Assembly: GCA_031253835.1 (NCBI GenBank)
Contig: JAIRVP010000065.1
Location: forward strand, 62,001 to 126,000
Length of the DNA stretch: 64,000 nt
Direction: 5' to 3'
From: Burkholderia sp.
Lineage (GTDB): Bacteria > Pseudomonadota > Gammaproteobacteria > Burkholderiales > Burkholderiaceae
Part shown: piece after piece, positions 48,436 to 57,528 of the stretch
Position numbering within the stretch: the first letter of the stretch is position 1
How the letters are laid out: each line of letters opens with the position of its first letter
The notes under the pieces: generated by a model
What the model saw: only the letters and a program-made list of their open reading frames with translations
Told to the model about the DNA's origin: nothing
Database searches by the model: none
Made by a program: the position numbers and the translations under genes

Positions 48436-49722
48436 CTAGCCGGCGTCCGCCTCGTCGTCGACCCAGTCGATGTCGCCGCACAGCACGCGCTGTGCGTCGC
48501 CGACGCGCACGGCCACCGACAGCGTCACGCACGGCTGCGCCTCGTTGATCGACAGGTACGGCCGCGTGACCTGCACGCGTCCCGGCTCGGCGATCGCCGA
48601 ACGGAAATACGGGCGGCGCAGCCAGTTCGCGCCCTGCGCGTCCGCCAGCGGCGAGAAGCGCGCCTCGGCGAGCGCGCGATCGGCGCGCAGCACGACGTTG
48701 CGGCCCGACTGGCGGCCGTGCGCGTCGAGCAGGAAGCAGCGCGCGGCCGCGTCGAGCGCGAGGAAGTTCCAGCACACCTCGTCGAGCGGCTCGCCGGCCG
48801 CGAGACGCTCGGCCGCCCGCTCGAACGCGCGCAGGTACGGCGCGAGCCGCTGTGCGTCGCGCCGCTCGCGCGCTTCGGTCTGCTGACGAAAGCGCTCGGT
48901 CAGCTCGCCGATGCAGCCCGTCGCGGTCACGCTGTCGGGCAGCCCCGGCGCCGGGCGGCCGAAGTAGTAGCCCTGCACGAAATCGGCCTCGCACGACAGC
49001 GCGATCTGCGCCTCGTGCTCGGTCTCGATCCCTTCGACGAGCACGAGCTTGCCGGCCTCGTGCAGCAACGTGACGAGCCCGTGCAGGATCGCGGTGAGCC
49101 CGGTGCGGTGCGCCGCGTGCGACAGCATGATCCGGTCGAGCTTCACGATGTCCGGGTTCAGCTGCCAGATCCGTTCGAGGTTCGAATGACCGGCGCCGAA
49201 ATCGTCGAGCGCGATCAGGAAGCCGTGCGTGCGGAATTCGCGCACGGCCTCCGCGAGCCGCTCGACGTCTTCCGCCCGCTGTTCGAGCACTTCGAGCACG
49301 ATGCGGCGCGGCGGCATGCCGAGCCGCTTCAGGTTCGCGAGCAGCGCGGCGGCCTGGAACGGATCGGTCAGCACGCCCGGATGGACGTTGAGGAACAGCC
49401 ACTCGCGCTCGGCGCCGAGCAGCGCGAAGTTCTCGAGATGCAGCGCCTGCGCGAGCCGGTCGAGCTGCAGCAGTTCGCCCTGGCGCGCGGCTTCGCCGAA
49501 CACGTCGAGCGGCGACACCGCGCGGTCGAGCGCATCGTGCGCGCGCAACAGCGCCTCGTAGCCGACCGCGCGCTGGTGCGACAGGCTGAATATCGGCTGG
49601 AACACGGTCGTCAGCGTCAGGTCGCGATGCTGCGTGGCCAGACGTTCGAAGCCGGAACTCATCTCCCGCTCGAACCGGTACGGCGACGCGGCGGACGGAC
49701 GCTCCTGTTGAACGATCGTCAT
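48436..49722 (-). CDS. EAL-domain cyclic-di-GMP phosphodiesterase
   Basis: A 428-residue protein. The EAL domain (about 30-265) has all catalytic motifs: E56-A-L58 in GYEALLR, N in FLNVHPG, E in IVLEVLEQ, DDFG in ALDDFGAGHSNL, K in KLDRIML, E in VEGIET, and QGYYFGRP. Hydrolysis of cyclic-di-GMP is therefore likely. There is no GGDEF domain. The C-terminal ~150 residues (WNFLALDAAARCFLLDAHGR, RPYFRSAIAEPGRVQVTRPYLS) resemble a Cache/PAS-like sensor domain, but without membrane helices, so a cytoplasmic ligand is possible. GGAGG precedes the ATG. Confidence 0.88.
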   Translation of the reverse strand: MTIVQQERPSAASPYRFEREMSSGFERLATQHRDLTLTTVFQPIFSLSHQRAVGYEALLRAHDALDRAVSPLDVFGEAARQGELLQLDRLAQALHLENFALLGAEREWLFLNVHPGVLTDPFQAAALLANLKRLGMPPRRIVLEVLEQRAEDVERLAEAVREFRTHGFLIALDDFGAGHSNLERIWQLNPDIVKLDRIMLSHAAHRTGLTAILHGLVTLLHEAGKLVLVEGIETEHEAQIALSCEADFVQGYYFGRPAPGLPDSVTATGCIGELTERFRQQTEARERRDAQRLAPYLRAFERAAERLAAGEPLDEVCWNFLALDAAARCFLLDAHGRQSGRNVVLRADRALAEARFSPLADAQGANWLRRPYFRSAIAEPGRVQVTRPYLSINEAQPCVTLSVAVRVGDAQRVLCGDIDWVDDEADAG

Positions 49723-50030
49723 GCCTTCCTCCTGGTATTGCCTTCGAACGCGCCGTCCGGCGAACCGGACGACAAACGGGACGGCGCATTCAATGTCATG
49801 GTTGGACCCTCGGTTGCCCGGTCGATGCCGGGCGGCTGCCCACCTTCAAGCAAGCTCCGTGCAAGGTGCCGACAAACCGTACGCCATGCGGCTGAGCCGG
49901 GCATTCGCACCACCGTGGCGCACGCCGGATGCACCATCGTCGTGCGCGCGCACCGGCCGCTTGAGCGCAGCCGTCACGTCGGCACGCTACACTCCGTACG
50001 ATCGTTTCATTCTGCGTATTCGCCGTATCG
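49723..50030. other. 308-bp divergent intergenic region
   Basis: Lies between the EAL gene and the antiporter gene. Possible rightward promoter: CACGTC and TACGATCG near 49975-50002 are weak. No operator or hairpin stands out. Confidence 0.3.
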
Positions 50031-51698
50031 ATGGAAATCGTCTTCACCGTCCTGATCCTGCTGCTGACCGTCGCGCTGTCCGGCGCCGTCACGCGCCTCC
50101 TGCCGTTGCAACTTCCGCTACCGCTGATGCAGATCGCGTTCGGCGCGATGCTCGCATGGCCGAAGCTGAACCTGCACGTCACGTTCGATCCCGAAATCTT
50201 CATGCTGCTGTTCATTCCGCCGCTGCTGTTCGCGGACGGCTGGCGGATTCCGAAACGCGAGCTGTACCTGCAGCGCCGCGCGATCCTGATGCTCGCGTTC
50301 GGGCTCGTGTTCATGACGGTACTCGCAGTGGGCTACTTCGCGCATTGGCTGATTCCCGAGTTGCCGCTGCCGATCGCGTTCGCGCTCGCGGCCGTGCTGT
50401 CGCCGACCGACGCGGTCGCGCTGTCGGGCATCGCCGGCAAGGGCCGGATCCCGCCGCAACTGATGCACATCCTCGAAGGTGAGGCGCTGATGAACGACGC
50501 GTCGGGCCTTGTCGCACTGAAGTTCGCGATCGCGGCCGCGCTGACGGGCGTGTTCTCGCTGCGCGCCGCGTCGGTCACGTTCGTGATCGTCGCCGCCGGC
50601 GGGCTCGCGACGGGCGCGATCGTGTCGTGGGTATTCAGCGCGCTGTCGACGCGCTTCCTGAACGCCGAGCAGGAAGGCGATCCGGCTCCCGGCATCGTGA
50701 TGACGCTGCTCGTGCCGTTCGCGGCCTACCTGTTCGCCGAGCACCTCGACCTGTCGGGCGTGCTCGCGGCCGTGTCGGCCGGGATGATGATGAATTACAC
50801 GAGCTTCTCGCGCAAAAGCACGGTCGCGTCGCGCGTGCGCGCCGAAAGCACGTGGGCGATGATCGAGTTCGTGTTCAACGGCATGGTGTTCATCATGCTC
50901 GGGCTGCAGTTGCCGCACATCATCGGCCGCGCGCTCGTCGACGCGCACCATACGAGCGATGCGCTGGTCGGCCGGATGATCTTCAACGTGTGCGCGATGA
51001 TGCTCGCGCTGTATGCGATCCGCTTCACGTGGGTGTGGCTGCTGCGCTGGTTCGCGAGCCGCCGCGCCGCGCGCCAGGGCCTCGCGGGCACGATGGCCGG
51101 CGTGCGCACGATCGCGGTGATGACGGTCGGCGGCGTGCGCGGCGCGGTCACGCTCGCCGGCGTGCTGTCGATTCCGGTCGCATTGTCGGACGGCGCACCG
51201 CTGCCGGGGCGCGACACCGCGATCTTCGTCGCGTCGGCCGTGATCCTCGGCTCGCTGATCGTCGCGGTGATCGGGCTGCCGCTGCTGCTGCGCGGCGTGC
51301 GCTCGACGCGCAACCCGCTCGGCGACGAGGAACGCATCGCCCGCTCGACCGCCGCGCAGGCCGCGATCCGCGCGATCGACTCGTCGCACGATGCGATCTC
51401 GGCCGATCTCGACGAATCGGGCGCCGCACGCTGCGCGGACATCTCCGCACGCGTGATGGACCAGTATCGCCGCCGGCTCTCCGCACTCGCCGAAGACGGC
51501 CCCACGCCGCGTGCGGAAGCGAAGCAGGCCGAAACGATGGAGCTGCAGATGCGGATCGCGGCCGTGCGCGCGGAACGCTCCGCGCTGTACCGGCTGCGCA
51601 GCGACAGCAAGATTTCCGACGAGACGCTGACGAAGCTGATCCGCGAGATCGACCTGTCGGAAACCGCGCTGTCGACGCGCAAGAAAGGCATTCTTTGA
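50031..51698 (+). CDS. CPA1-family Na+/H+ antiporter
   Basis: A 555-residue inner-membrane antiporter with about 12 helices up to residue ~420. The CPA1 core has LSPTDAVALSGI (about 124-135) and EGEALMNDASGLVALKFA with the ion-binding Asp (about 150-167). A cytoplasmic C-terminal tail of about 130 residues is helical and charged (AAQAAIRAIDSSHDAIS to the end). It exports sodium or potassium in exchange for protons, adjusting pH and ion balance. A strong bidirectional terminator follows. Confidence 0.92.
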   Translation: MEIVFTVLILLLTVALSGAVTRLLPLQLPLPLMQIAFGAMLAWPKLNLHVTFDPEIFMLLFIPPLLFADGWRIPKRELYLQRRAILMLAFGLVFMTVLAVGYFAHWLIPELPLPIAFALAAVLSPTDAVALSGIAGKGRIPPQLMHILEGEALMNDASGLVALKFAIAAALTGVFSLRAASVTFVIVAAGGLATGAIVSWVFSALSTRFLNAEQEGDPAPGIVMTLLVPFAAYLFAEHLDLSGVLAAVSAGMMMNYTSFSRKSTVASRVRAESTWAMIEFVFNGMVFIMLGLQLPHIIGRALVDAHHTSDALVGRMIFNVCAMMLALYAIRFTWVWLLRWFASRRAARQGLAGTMAGVRTIAVMTVGGVRGAVTLAGVLSIPVALSDGAPLPGRDTAIFVASAVILGSLIVAVIGLPLLLRGVRSTRNPLGDEERIARSTAAQAAIRAIDSSHDAISADLDESGAARCADISARVMDQYRRRLSALAEDGPTPRAEAKQAETMELQMRIAAVRAERSALYRLRSDSKISDETLTKLIREIDLSETALSTRKKGIL

Positions 51699-51744
51699 CA
51701 GGCCTGAAACTGCCCACGCGCAGTTGAGTCGAGGTCCGTATAAG

Positions 51745-51773
51745 AAAAGGCGACGCAGCCGCGTCGCCTTTTT
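51745..51773. terminator. Bidirectional terminator, antiporter/IOR genes
   Basis: A perfect stem (AAAAGGCGACGC/GCGTCGCCTTTT, loop AGC) with A and T tracts. It ends both the antiporter and the convergent indolepyruvate oxidoreductase transcripts. Confidence 0.9.
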
Positions 51774-51793
51774 CACATCCGCCCGCGTTCGCG

Positions 51794-54700
51794 CTACTTC
51801 GCGACGACGACCGGAATCCCCTTCAGCATCCCCGCGCCCTTCATCTCGTCGAGCGCATGCTGCACGGCCGCGCTCGTCGCCGCATCGATGCCGAGCTGCA
51901 GCGCCAGCTCGCGCTCCGCGCGCTTCACGCCGGCCAGGTTGCGCACCTTCACGTGACCGAAGCCGCGCACGCGCGCGTGCAGGTCGGCCAGTTGCACGAC
52001 CTGCGCCGCATTGCCGGCCGTCATCGCGGCGAACGCACGCGCAAGCGTCGTCTCGTAGTCGTCGGCGAGCGCGCGCTCCATCTTGCGCTCGACGGTACGG
52101 CCGAACGGATCGATCCACGTGCCGCGCAGGCCGCGCACGCGCGCCAGCATGCCGAACACCGGCCACATCCACTGGCCGAACACGCGCTTCTTCGGCGTGC
52201 TGCCGTCGCTGCCGGCCTTCGCGACCGTCGGCGGCGCCAGGTTGAACTTCACGCGGTACGCCTGCCCCGGCACGCCTTCGAACTGCGCCTCGAGCGCCGT
52301 GCGGAATGCGTCGTCCGCGTACAGCCGCGCGACCTCGTATTCGTCCTTCACCGCGAGCAGCCGGTAGAACGTCGTCGCGACCGCGCGCGTCAGCGCGTCG
52401 TCGCCCTTCGCGCGGGCGGCGTTCACGAGCGCACGGTAGCGCTCGACGTAACGCGCGCCGCCGTACGCGTCGAGACGCGCTTCGCGATCGGCGATCACCT
52501 CGGCGAGCGTCTCCGGCGCGGCATGCGCGGCCACCGTGTGGCGCGCGTTCCACAACGCGTCGAGGCCTGCCGCGTCGCCGGCCGCCATCCGGCCGATCGA
52601 GAACGCGAGCTTGTTCATCGGCACCGCGACGTTGTTCAGCTCGATCGCGCGCATCATCGCGGCGAGCGACACCGGCACGAGGCCGAGCTGCCACGCGTAG
52701 CCGAGCATCAGGATGTTCGCGCCGATCGAATCGCCGAGGAACTTCGCGGCGAGCGCCTGCGCGTCGCAGCTCGACAGGTAGCCGTCGCCGGCCGCGTGAT
52801 GCATCTTCTCGAGCAGCGCGTCCGCATGCAGGTTCGCGTCGGGGTTCTGCACGAACGACGCGTTCGGGATCCGGTGCGTGTTGACGACGATCCGCGTGCG
52901 CTCGTGACGCACCGTCTGCAGCGCTTCCGCGCTCGCGCCGACGACCATGTCGCACGCGAGCAGCACGTCGGCCTGCTGCGTGTCGATGCGCACCTGGTTC
53001 AGCCAGCGGTCGCTCGATGCGATCCGCACGAACGACAGCACCGAGCCGCCCTTCTGCGCGAAGCCCATGAAGTCGAGCACCGATGCGCTCTTGCCTTCGA
53101 GGTGCGCGGCCATGCTGATCAGCGCGCCGACCGTCACGACGCCCGTGCCGCCGACGCCCGTCACGAGCATGTCGAACGGCGCGGCGTCGAGATGCGTCGC
53201 CGGCACCGGCAGCCCGTCGACGCGCGCGGCCAGCGCCGCTTCGTCGAACGCGGCGCCGGCGGCCTTCTTCAGCGCCGCGCCTTCGACCGTGACGAAGCTC
53301 GGGCAGAAGCCGTTCACGCACGAATAGTCCTTGTTGCACGACGACTGGTCGATGCGGCGCTTGCGGCCGAGCGGCGTCTCGAGCGGCTCGACCGACAGGC
53401 AGTTCGACTGCACGCCGCAATCGCCGCAGCCTTCGCACACCGCGTCGTTGATGAACAGGCGCTTGTCCGGGTCGGGGAATTCGCCTTTCTTGCGGCGGCG
53501 GCGCTTCTCGGCCGCGCAGGTCTGGTCGTAGATCAGCACGGTGACGCCCGGCGTCTCGCGCAGCTCGCGCTGCACCGTGTCGAGCTCGCTGCGGTGATGG
53601 AACGTCGTGCCCGTCGGGAACTGCCCGTGATGGCCGTCGTACTTCTCCGGTTCGTCGGACACGACGACGAAGCGCGACACGCCTTCCGCCTCGACCTGCC
53701 GCGCGATCTGCGGCACCGAGATGCTGCCGTCGACCGGCTGGCCGCCCGTCATCGCGACCGCGTCGTTGTAGAGGATCTTGTACGTGATGTTCGCTTTCGC
53801 GGCGACCGCCTGGCGGATCGCGAGGATGCCCGAGTGGAAGTAGGTGCCGTCGCCGAGGTTCTGGAACACGTGCTTCGTGTTCGTGAACATCGCGTGCGCG
53901 GCCCAGTCGACGCCCTCGCCGCCCATCTGGATCAGCCCGGTCGTGTCGCGCTCCATCCACGACGCCATGAAGTGGCAGCCGATGCCGGCCTGCGCGATCG
54001 AGCCTTCCGGCACCTTCGTCGACGTGTTGTGCGGGCAGCCCGAGCAGAAGTACGGCGTGCGCTTCACCGCGTCGGCCTCGTTCGACAGGATCTGCGGCGC
54101 GACGAGATCGACGACGCGTTCGCGGCGGTCGAGCGCCGGCTTGTGCCGCGCGAGCCACTCGGCGAACACCGGCAGGATGCGCGACGGGCGCAGTTCACCG
54201 AGTTCGGACAGCAGGCAGGCGCCGGCGGCGTCGTGCTTGCCGAGCACGCGCGGGCGCGCGCCTTCGGTGCGGTTGTACAGGGCGTCCTTGATCTGCTGCT
54301 CGATGACGGGGCCCTTCTCCTCGATCACGAGCACTTCGGCGAGCCCGTCGACGAAAGTCTCGACGCGCGTCATCTCGAGCGGATACGACAGGCCGACCTT
54401 GTAGATCCGCACGCCGGCCGCGTCGAGATCGGCGACCGTCAGGTCGAGACGGCGCAGCGCTTCCATCAGGTCGAGGTGTGCCTTGCCGCAGGTGACGATG
54501 CCGACGTTCGCGTGCGCGCTCGGCGCGATCCACTTGTCGATGCTGTTGGTGCGCGCGAAATGGCGCACCGCGTCGAGCTTCGCGGCGAGGCGCGCCTCGA
54601 TCGTCAGGCTCGGCAGGTCGGGCCAGCGGTTGTGCAGGCCGCCCGACGGCGGCGTGAAGCCTTCCGGCGCCGGCCACTGCGTCTGCAGCGCATCGAGGTC

Positions 54701-55366
54701 GACGGTCGAGCCCGACTCGACCGTTTCCGAGATCGCCTTGAAGCCGACCCACGCGCCCGAGTAGCGCGACAGCGCCCAGCCGTACAGGCCGAATTCGAGC
54801 ATGTCGGCGATGTTCGCCGGGTTCACGACCGGCATATGCCACGCGATCATCGCGAAGTCGCTCTGGTGCGGCATCGACGACGACACGCAGCCGTGATCGT
54901 CGCCCGCGACGACCAGCACGCCGCCGTGCGGCGACGAACCGTACGCGTTGCCGTGCTTCAGCGCGTCGCCCGCGCGATCGACGCCCGGCCCCTTGCCGTA
55001 CCACATCGCATACACGCCCTCGACCGTGCGCTCGGGATCGGCCTCGACGCGCTGCGTGCCGAGCACGGCCGTGCCGCCGAGTTCCTCGTTGATCGCGGGC
55101 AGGAAGCGCACGCCGCTGGTGTCGAGCAGTTTCTTGGCCTTCCACAGCTGCTGGTCGACCATGCCGAGCGGCGAGCCGCGATAGCCGCTGACGAAGCCGG
55201 CCGTGTTGAGCCCCTGTCCGGTGTCGACCGTGCGCTGCATCAGCAGCAGGCGGACCAGCGCCTGCGTGCCGGTCAGGAAGATCCGGCCGCGCGTCGCGGT
55301 CAGGTTGTCGGTCAGGCGGTAGTCGGACAGGGCAGGCGTGCCGTCGACGGGCAGGCGGGCGGTCAT
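51794..55366 (-). CDS. Fused indolepyruvate ferredoxin oxidoreductase
   Basis: A 1190-residue single-chain enzyme that oxidatively decarboxylates aryl-pyruvates (indolepyruvate, phenylpyruvate) to aryl-acetyl-CoA, passing electrons to ferredoxin. The N-terminal part is the alpha-like pyruvate-binding domain. The TPP region (about 470-520) includes GIGCHFMASWM and NLGDGTYFHSG, with PHNTSTKVPEGS before it. Two cysteine clusters (about 640-685: CEGCGDCGVQSNC and SCNKDYSCVNGFCPSF) hold 4Fe-4S centres. A gamma-like domain begins near 730 (GVGGTGVVTVGALI), and a long C-terminal domain runs to the end. Fusion of IorA and IorB is usual in Burkholderiales. Confidence 0.9.
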   Translation of the reverse strand: MTARLPVDGTPALSDYRLTDNLTATRGRIFLTGTQALVRLLLMQRTVDTGQGLNTAGFVSGYRGSPLGMVDQQLWKAKKLLDTSGVRFLPAINEELGGTAVLGTQRVEADPERTVEGVYAMWYGKGPGVDRAGDALKHGNAYGSSPHGGVLVVAGDDHGCVSSSMPHQSDFAMIAWHMPVVNPANIADMLEFGLYGWALSRYSGAWVGFKAISETVESGSTVDLDALQTQWPAPEGFTPPSGGLHNRWPDLPSLTIEARLAAKLDAVRHFARTNSIDKWIAPSAHANVGIVTCGKAHLDLMEALRRLDLTVADLDAAGVRIYKVGLSYPLEMTRVETFVDGLAEVLVIEEKGPVIEQQIKDALYNRTEGARPRVLGKHDAAGACLLSELGELRPSRILPVFAEWLARHKPALDRRERVVDLVAPQILSNEADAVKRTPYFCSGCPHNTSTKVPEGSIAQAGIGCHFMASWMERDTTGLIQMGGEGVDWAAHAMFTNTKHVFQNLGDGTYFHSGILAIRQAVAAKANITYKILYNDAVAMTGGQPVDGSISVPQIARQVEAEGVSRFVVVSDEPEKYDGHHGQFPTGTTFHHRSELDTVQRELRETPGVTVLIYDQTCAAEKRRRRKKGEFPDPDKRLFINDAVCEGCGDCGVQSNCLSVEPLETPLGRKRRIDQSSCNKDYSCVNGFCPSFVTVEGAALKKAAGAAFDEAALAARVDGLPVPATHLDAAPFDMLVTGVGGTGVVTVGALISMAAHLEGKSASVLDFMGFAQKGGSVLSFVRIASSDRWLNQVRIDTQQADVLLACDMVVGASAEALQTVRHERTRIVVNTHRIPNASFVQNPDANLHADALLEKMHHAAGDGYLSSCDAQALAAKFLGDSIGANILMLGYAWQLGLVPVSLAAMMRAIELNNVAVPMNKLAFSIGRMAAGDAAGLDALWNARHTVAAHAAPETLAEVIADREARLDAYGGARYVERYRALVNAARAKGDDALTRAVATTFYRLLAVKDEYEVARLYADDAFRTALEAQFEGVPGQAYRVKFNLAPPTVAKAGSDGSTPKKRVFGQWMWPVFGMLARVRGLRGTWIDPFGRTVERKMERALADDYETTLARAFAAMTAGNAAQVVQLADLHARVRGFGHVKVRNLAGVKRAERELALQLGIDAATSAAVQHALDEMKGAGMLKGIPVVVAK

Positions 55367-55700
55367 GGGGGGGTTGTCTCCGGATTGTGCTGTTCTGGGC
55401 TGCGCGGCGGGGCGTCGGGCGACGCGTGACCGGCGGCAGCGAATGGCTCTATTTTTTCGTGCGCAGCCGAGAATGTTTTTTCTCATCTTGCTCGGCCGGC
55501 GCTGTAGCGAGAAAAACTGCGCAGGTTTTTGCCGGGATTTGAGAGAGTTTTCGCGCACGGTGGCGGGAGCGCGGTTGGCGGGTGTCGCGGCGGCCGGGCG
55601 GCTTGCCGCAAAAACCGGTGCGTGCCCGATGGTGCCGCCGTGGCCGCGCGATGGGTGCTCGAACCCCGTGTGGCAAGGGTTTCGGGAGCGTCGGGCGGTC
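55367..55700. other. Upstream region of the IOR gene
   Basis: Carries the leftward promoter of the indolepyruvate oxidoreductase gene, probably in the AT-richer part at about 55445-55520. No gene is seen. It runs directly into the repeat array. Confidence 0.4.
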
Positions 55701-55703
55701 ACC

Positions 55704-56923
55704 CTCACCGTCGAAATGCACAGGGTTCGGATTGGTCGGGGGCGCCGGATGTCCACAACGCCGCGCCCATCGGGTTCGCGCGCTCACCGTTCGATTGCAC
55801 AGCGTTTCGAGTGGCGTCGGGGCCGGGATATCCACATCCGGAATCGGCAGGCGGTTCGCTCGGGCGCCGACGCTCACCGTTGGCATTCACAGCGCGGCGA
55901 GTGGATGTCGGCGGTGGATATCCACATCCTGGCCGGCTCGTTTCGTCGATCCGCTGTTCACCCTCACCGTTCGAATACACAGGGTCGAGAGTGGGTTTGT
56001 CGGGCGGATATCCGCGCCGGAACGCGCATGCGGCGTGACGACCGCTTCGCGCTCACCGTTGAAAACCACAGCGCGTCGAGTGGCTTGGGGAGCCGGATAT
56101 CCACATCGGGGAAAATCGGCCGATCGATCGCGGAAGCGCGCTCCATCGAGCCCCGGCGGGCGGTCAGCCATGCCGGAAGCGGCTTGCCACCGATCAGCCG
56201 CCGACACTCACCGTCGAAAAACACAGTGCCGCGAGTCGTTTCGACGGCCGGATATCCACACTGAAACACGCGCGGCGCGCCTGACTGAACACGTACTCAA
56301 GACGGCGTGGGCAACCGGACAGCCCTATCCAGACGGGCTGCCGGCCAATCGGATGCTCATGCTCACCATGGAGTTCCACAGCGCGTCGAGTGGCCTGAGC
56401 GATCGCGAGTGCGCGATGAAATTCTCACGCCGCGGCCCACGCGATCGCGCTTACCGTTAGAATGCACGCCCCTTCGATCGGGATCCGGACCCGGATGTCG
56501 ATGTCGCGACGCACACGTAGTCCGGTCACGGATTCGCGCGTTCCGTTAGAGTGCGCGGCACCCCGAATCGCGGCAAAGGCCGCCAAGCCTTGCTGGAACT
56601 GGCGCATCGCGCAATCGGGCGCCGCCGCTCACCGTAGGATTTCACAGCATTTCGCTTCGTCTCGCGGCGAGTTGTCCACACCCCGCTTCACGTATTGCCC
56701 GGCATGCGGCGATCCTCACCGGTGAAATCCACAGCGCGCCGAGTCGTTTCGGGCGAGGATATCCACAACCGGTCGCGCGACGGGATCGCCATGTCGATAT
56801 CGGCGAACGCCTCGGCACACCGCCACCGGGAAAAGCCGCAAACGCTTGTCCGGACGGCCTCGGCAGCACCCTCACCATTCAAATGCACAGCGTTTCGAGT
56901 CGCCGCGGAGCGGGTTGTCCACA
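55704..56923. repeat. Array of twelve degenerate units with DnaA-box-like boxes
   Basis: Each unit has a left box resembling CTCACCGTTCGAATNCACAG, a middle TCGAGTGG, and a right box resembling GGATATCCACA. Left boxes start at 55704, 55783, 55873, 55963, 56052, 56207, 56362, 56450, 56539, 56628, 56715 and 56871. Right boxes begin 43 bp later in units 1-6 and 8 and 42 bp later in units 10-12; units 4 and 8 are decayed and those of 7 and 9 are gone. Steps are 87-90 bp, with one of 79 and three of 155-156. Right boxes end in ATATCCACA (five units), TTGTCCACA (two) or ATGTCCACA (one), that is 7-8 of 9 matches to TTATCCACA. All units face the same way. Steps that are mostly not multiples of three rule out a protein repeat. 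Confidence 0.85.
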
Positions 56924-56970
56924 TCCGCCCGCCGATCCGCCATCTCAACGCCACGCGCGCCCGAGCGGCG

Positions 56971-57528
56971 TTATTCCGCAATCGACCGGATGACCGTCGC
57001 CGGATTGCCGCCGACCAGCGTATTCGGCGGAACGTCGCGCGTGACGACCGCCGCGGCCGCGACGACCGAATTCTCGCCGACCGTCACGCCGCCGATGATC
57101 GTCGCGCCGGCGCCGAGCCACACGTTCCGTTCGATCACGATCGGCTTCGCGACGACGCAGTCGCGCCGCCGCGAAGGCGCGACCGGATGACCGGACGTGA
57201 TCAGGCTGACGTTCGGGCCGATCATCACGTCGTCGCCGATCTCGAGTCCGCCCAGGTCGTAGAACGTGCAGTTCTGGTTGACGAACACGTTGCGCCCGAG
57301 CTTCATGCCGGTGCCGCCCGTCGCATGGAATGGCGGGATCAGCGTGAAGCCGTCGTCCACCTGCGTGCCGATCAGTTCGCCGAACAATGTGCGCACTTCT
57401 GCCGCATCGTCGAACGTCAGGCGATTGAGCCGCGCGGTGATCGCCATCGCTCGTTTGACCTCGGCCACCATGGCCGCCGATTCGGGCGTTCTTCGCGGAA
57501 TGATCGTGGTGCGATCGTCGTTTGCCAT
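56971..57528 (-). CDS. Sugar O-acetyltransferase, left-handed beta-helix (Maa-like)
   Basis: A 185-residue acetyltransferase. The C-terminal two thirds form hexapeptide repeats (LEIGDDVMIGPNVSLITSGHPV, GAGATIIGGVTVGENSVVAAAAVVTRDVP), and the catalytic histidine is in SGHPV. The N-terminal region with LNRLTFDDAAEVRTLFGELIG is the maltose-acetyltransferase cap. It acetylates a sugar or similar acceptor with acetyl-CoA. ATG at 57528 chosen over an upstream in-frame start that would add 17 unlike residues. The repeat array lies just beyond its stop. Confidence 0.88.
   Translation of the reverse strand: MANDDRTTIIPRRTPESAAMVAEVKRAMAITARLNRLTFDDAAEVRTLFGELIGTQVDDGFTLIPPFHATGGTGMKLGRNVFVNQNCTFYDLGGLEIGDDVMIGPNVSLITSGHPVAPSRRRDCVVAKPIVIERNVWLGAGATIIGGVTVGENSVVAAAAVVTRDVPPNTLVGGNPATVIRSIAE

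Noticed and set aside
50118..54158. 1346-residue open frame on the - strand
   Set aside because: Out-of-frame shadow of the antiporter and indolepyruvate oxidoreductase genes, typical of GC-rich DNA.
51857..55429. 1190-residue open frame on the + strand
   Set aside because: Antisense shadow of the indolepyruvate oxidoreductase gene; Arg/His/Val-rich, no motif.
55783..55802. tRNA T-loop-like GTTCGATT
   Set aside because: No acceptor, D- or anticodon stems can be built around it; it belongs to the repeat unit.
55704..56923. CRISPR array
   Set aside because: Units are degenerate, repeat cores are not identical, spacers are not unique equal-length inserts, and no cas genes are near.
55704..56923. 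Chromosomal replication origin
   Set aside because: No dnaA, dnaN, rpmH or gidA genes nearby and no AT-rich unwinding region; boxes are imperfect and all in one direction. Titration is a better fit than initiation.
55449..56981. Repeat protein encoded on the minus strand (recurring peptides such as CGYP..TR.AV..NGE)
   Set aside because: Unit steps of 79, 87, 88, 89 and 155 are not multiples of three, so the peptide pattern changes frame from unit to unit; no long frame covers the array and no ribosome sites are seen.
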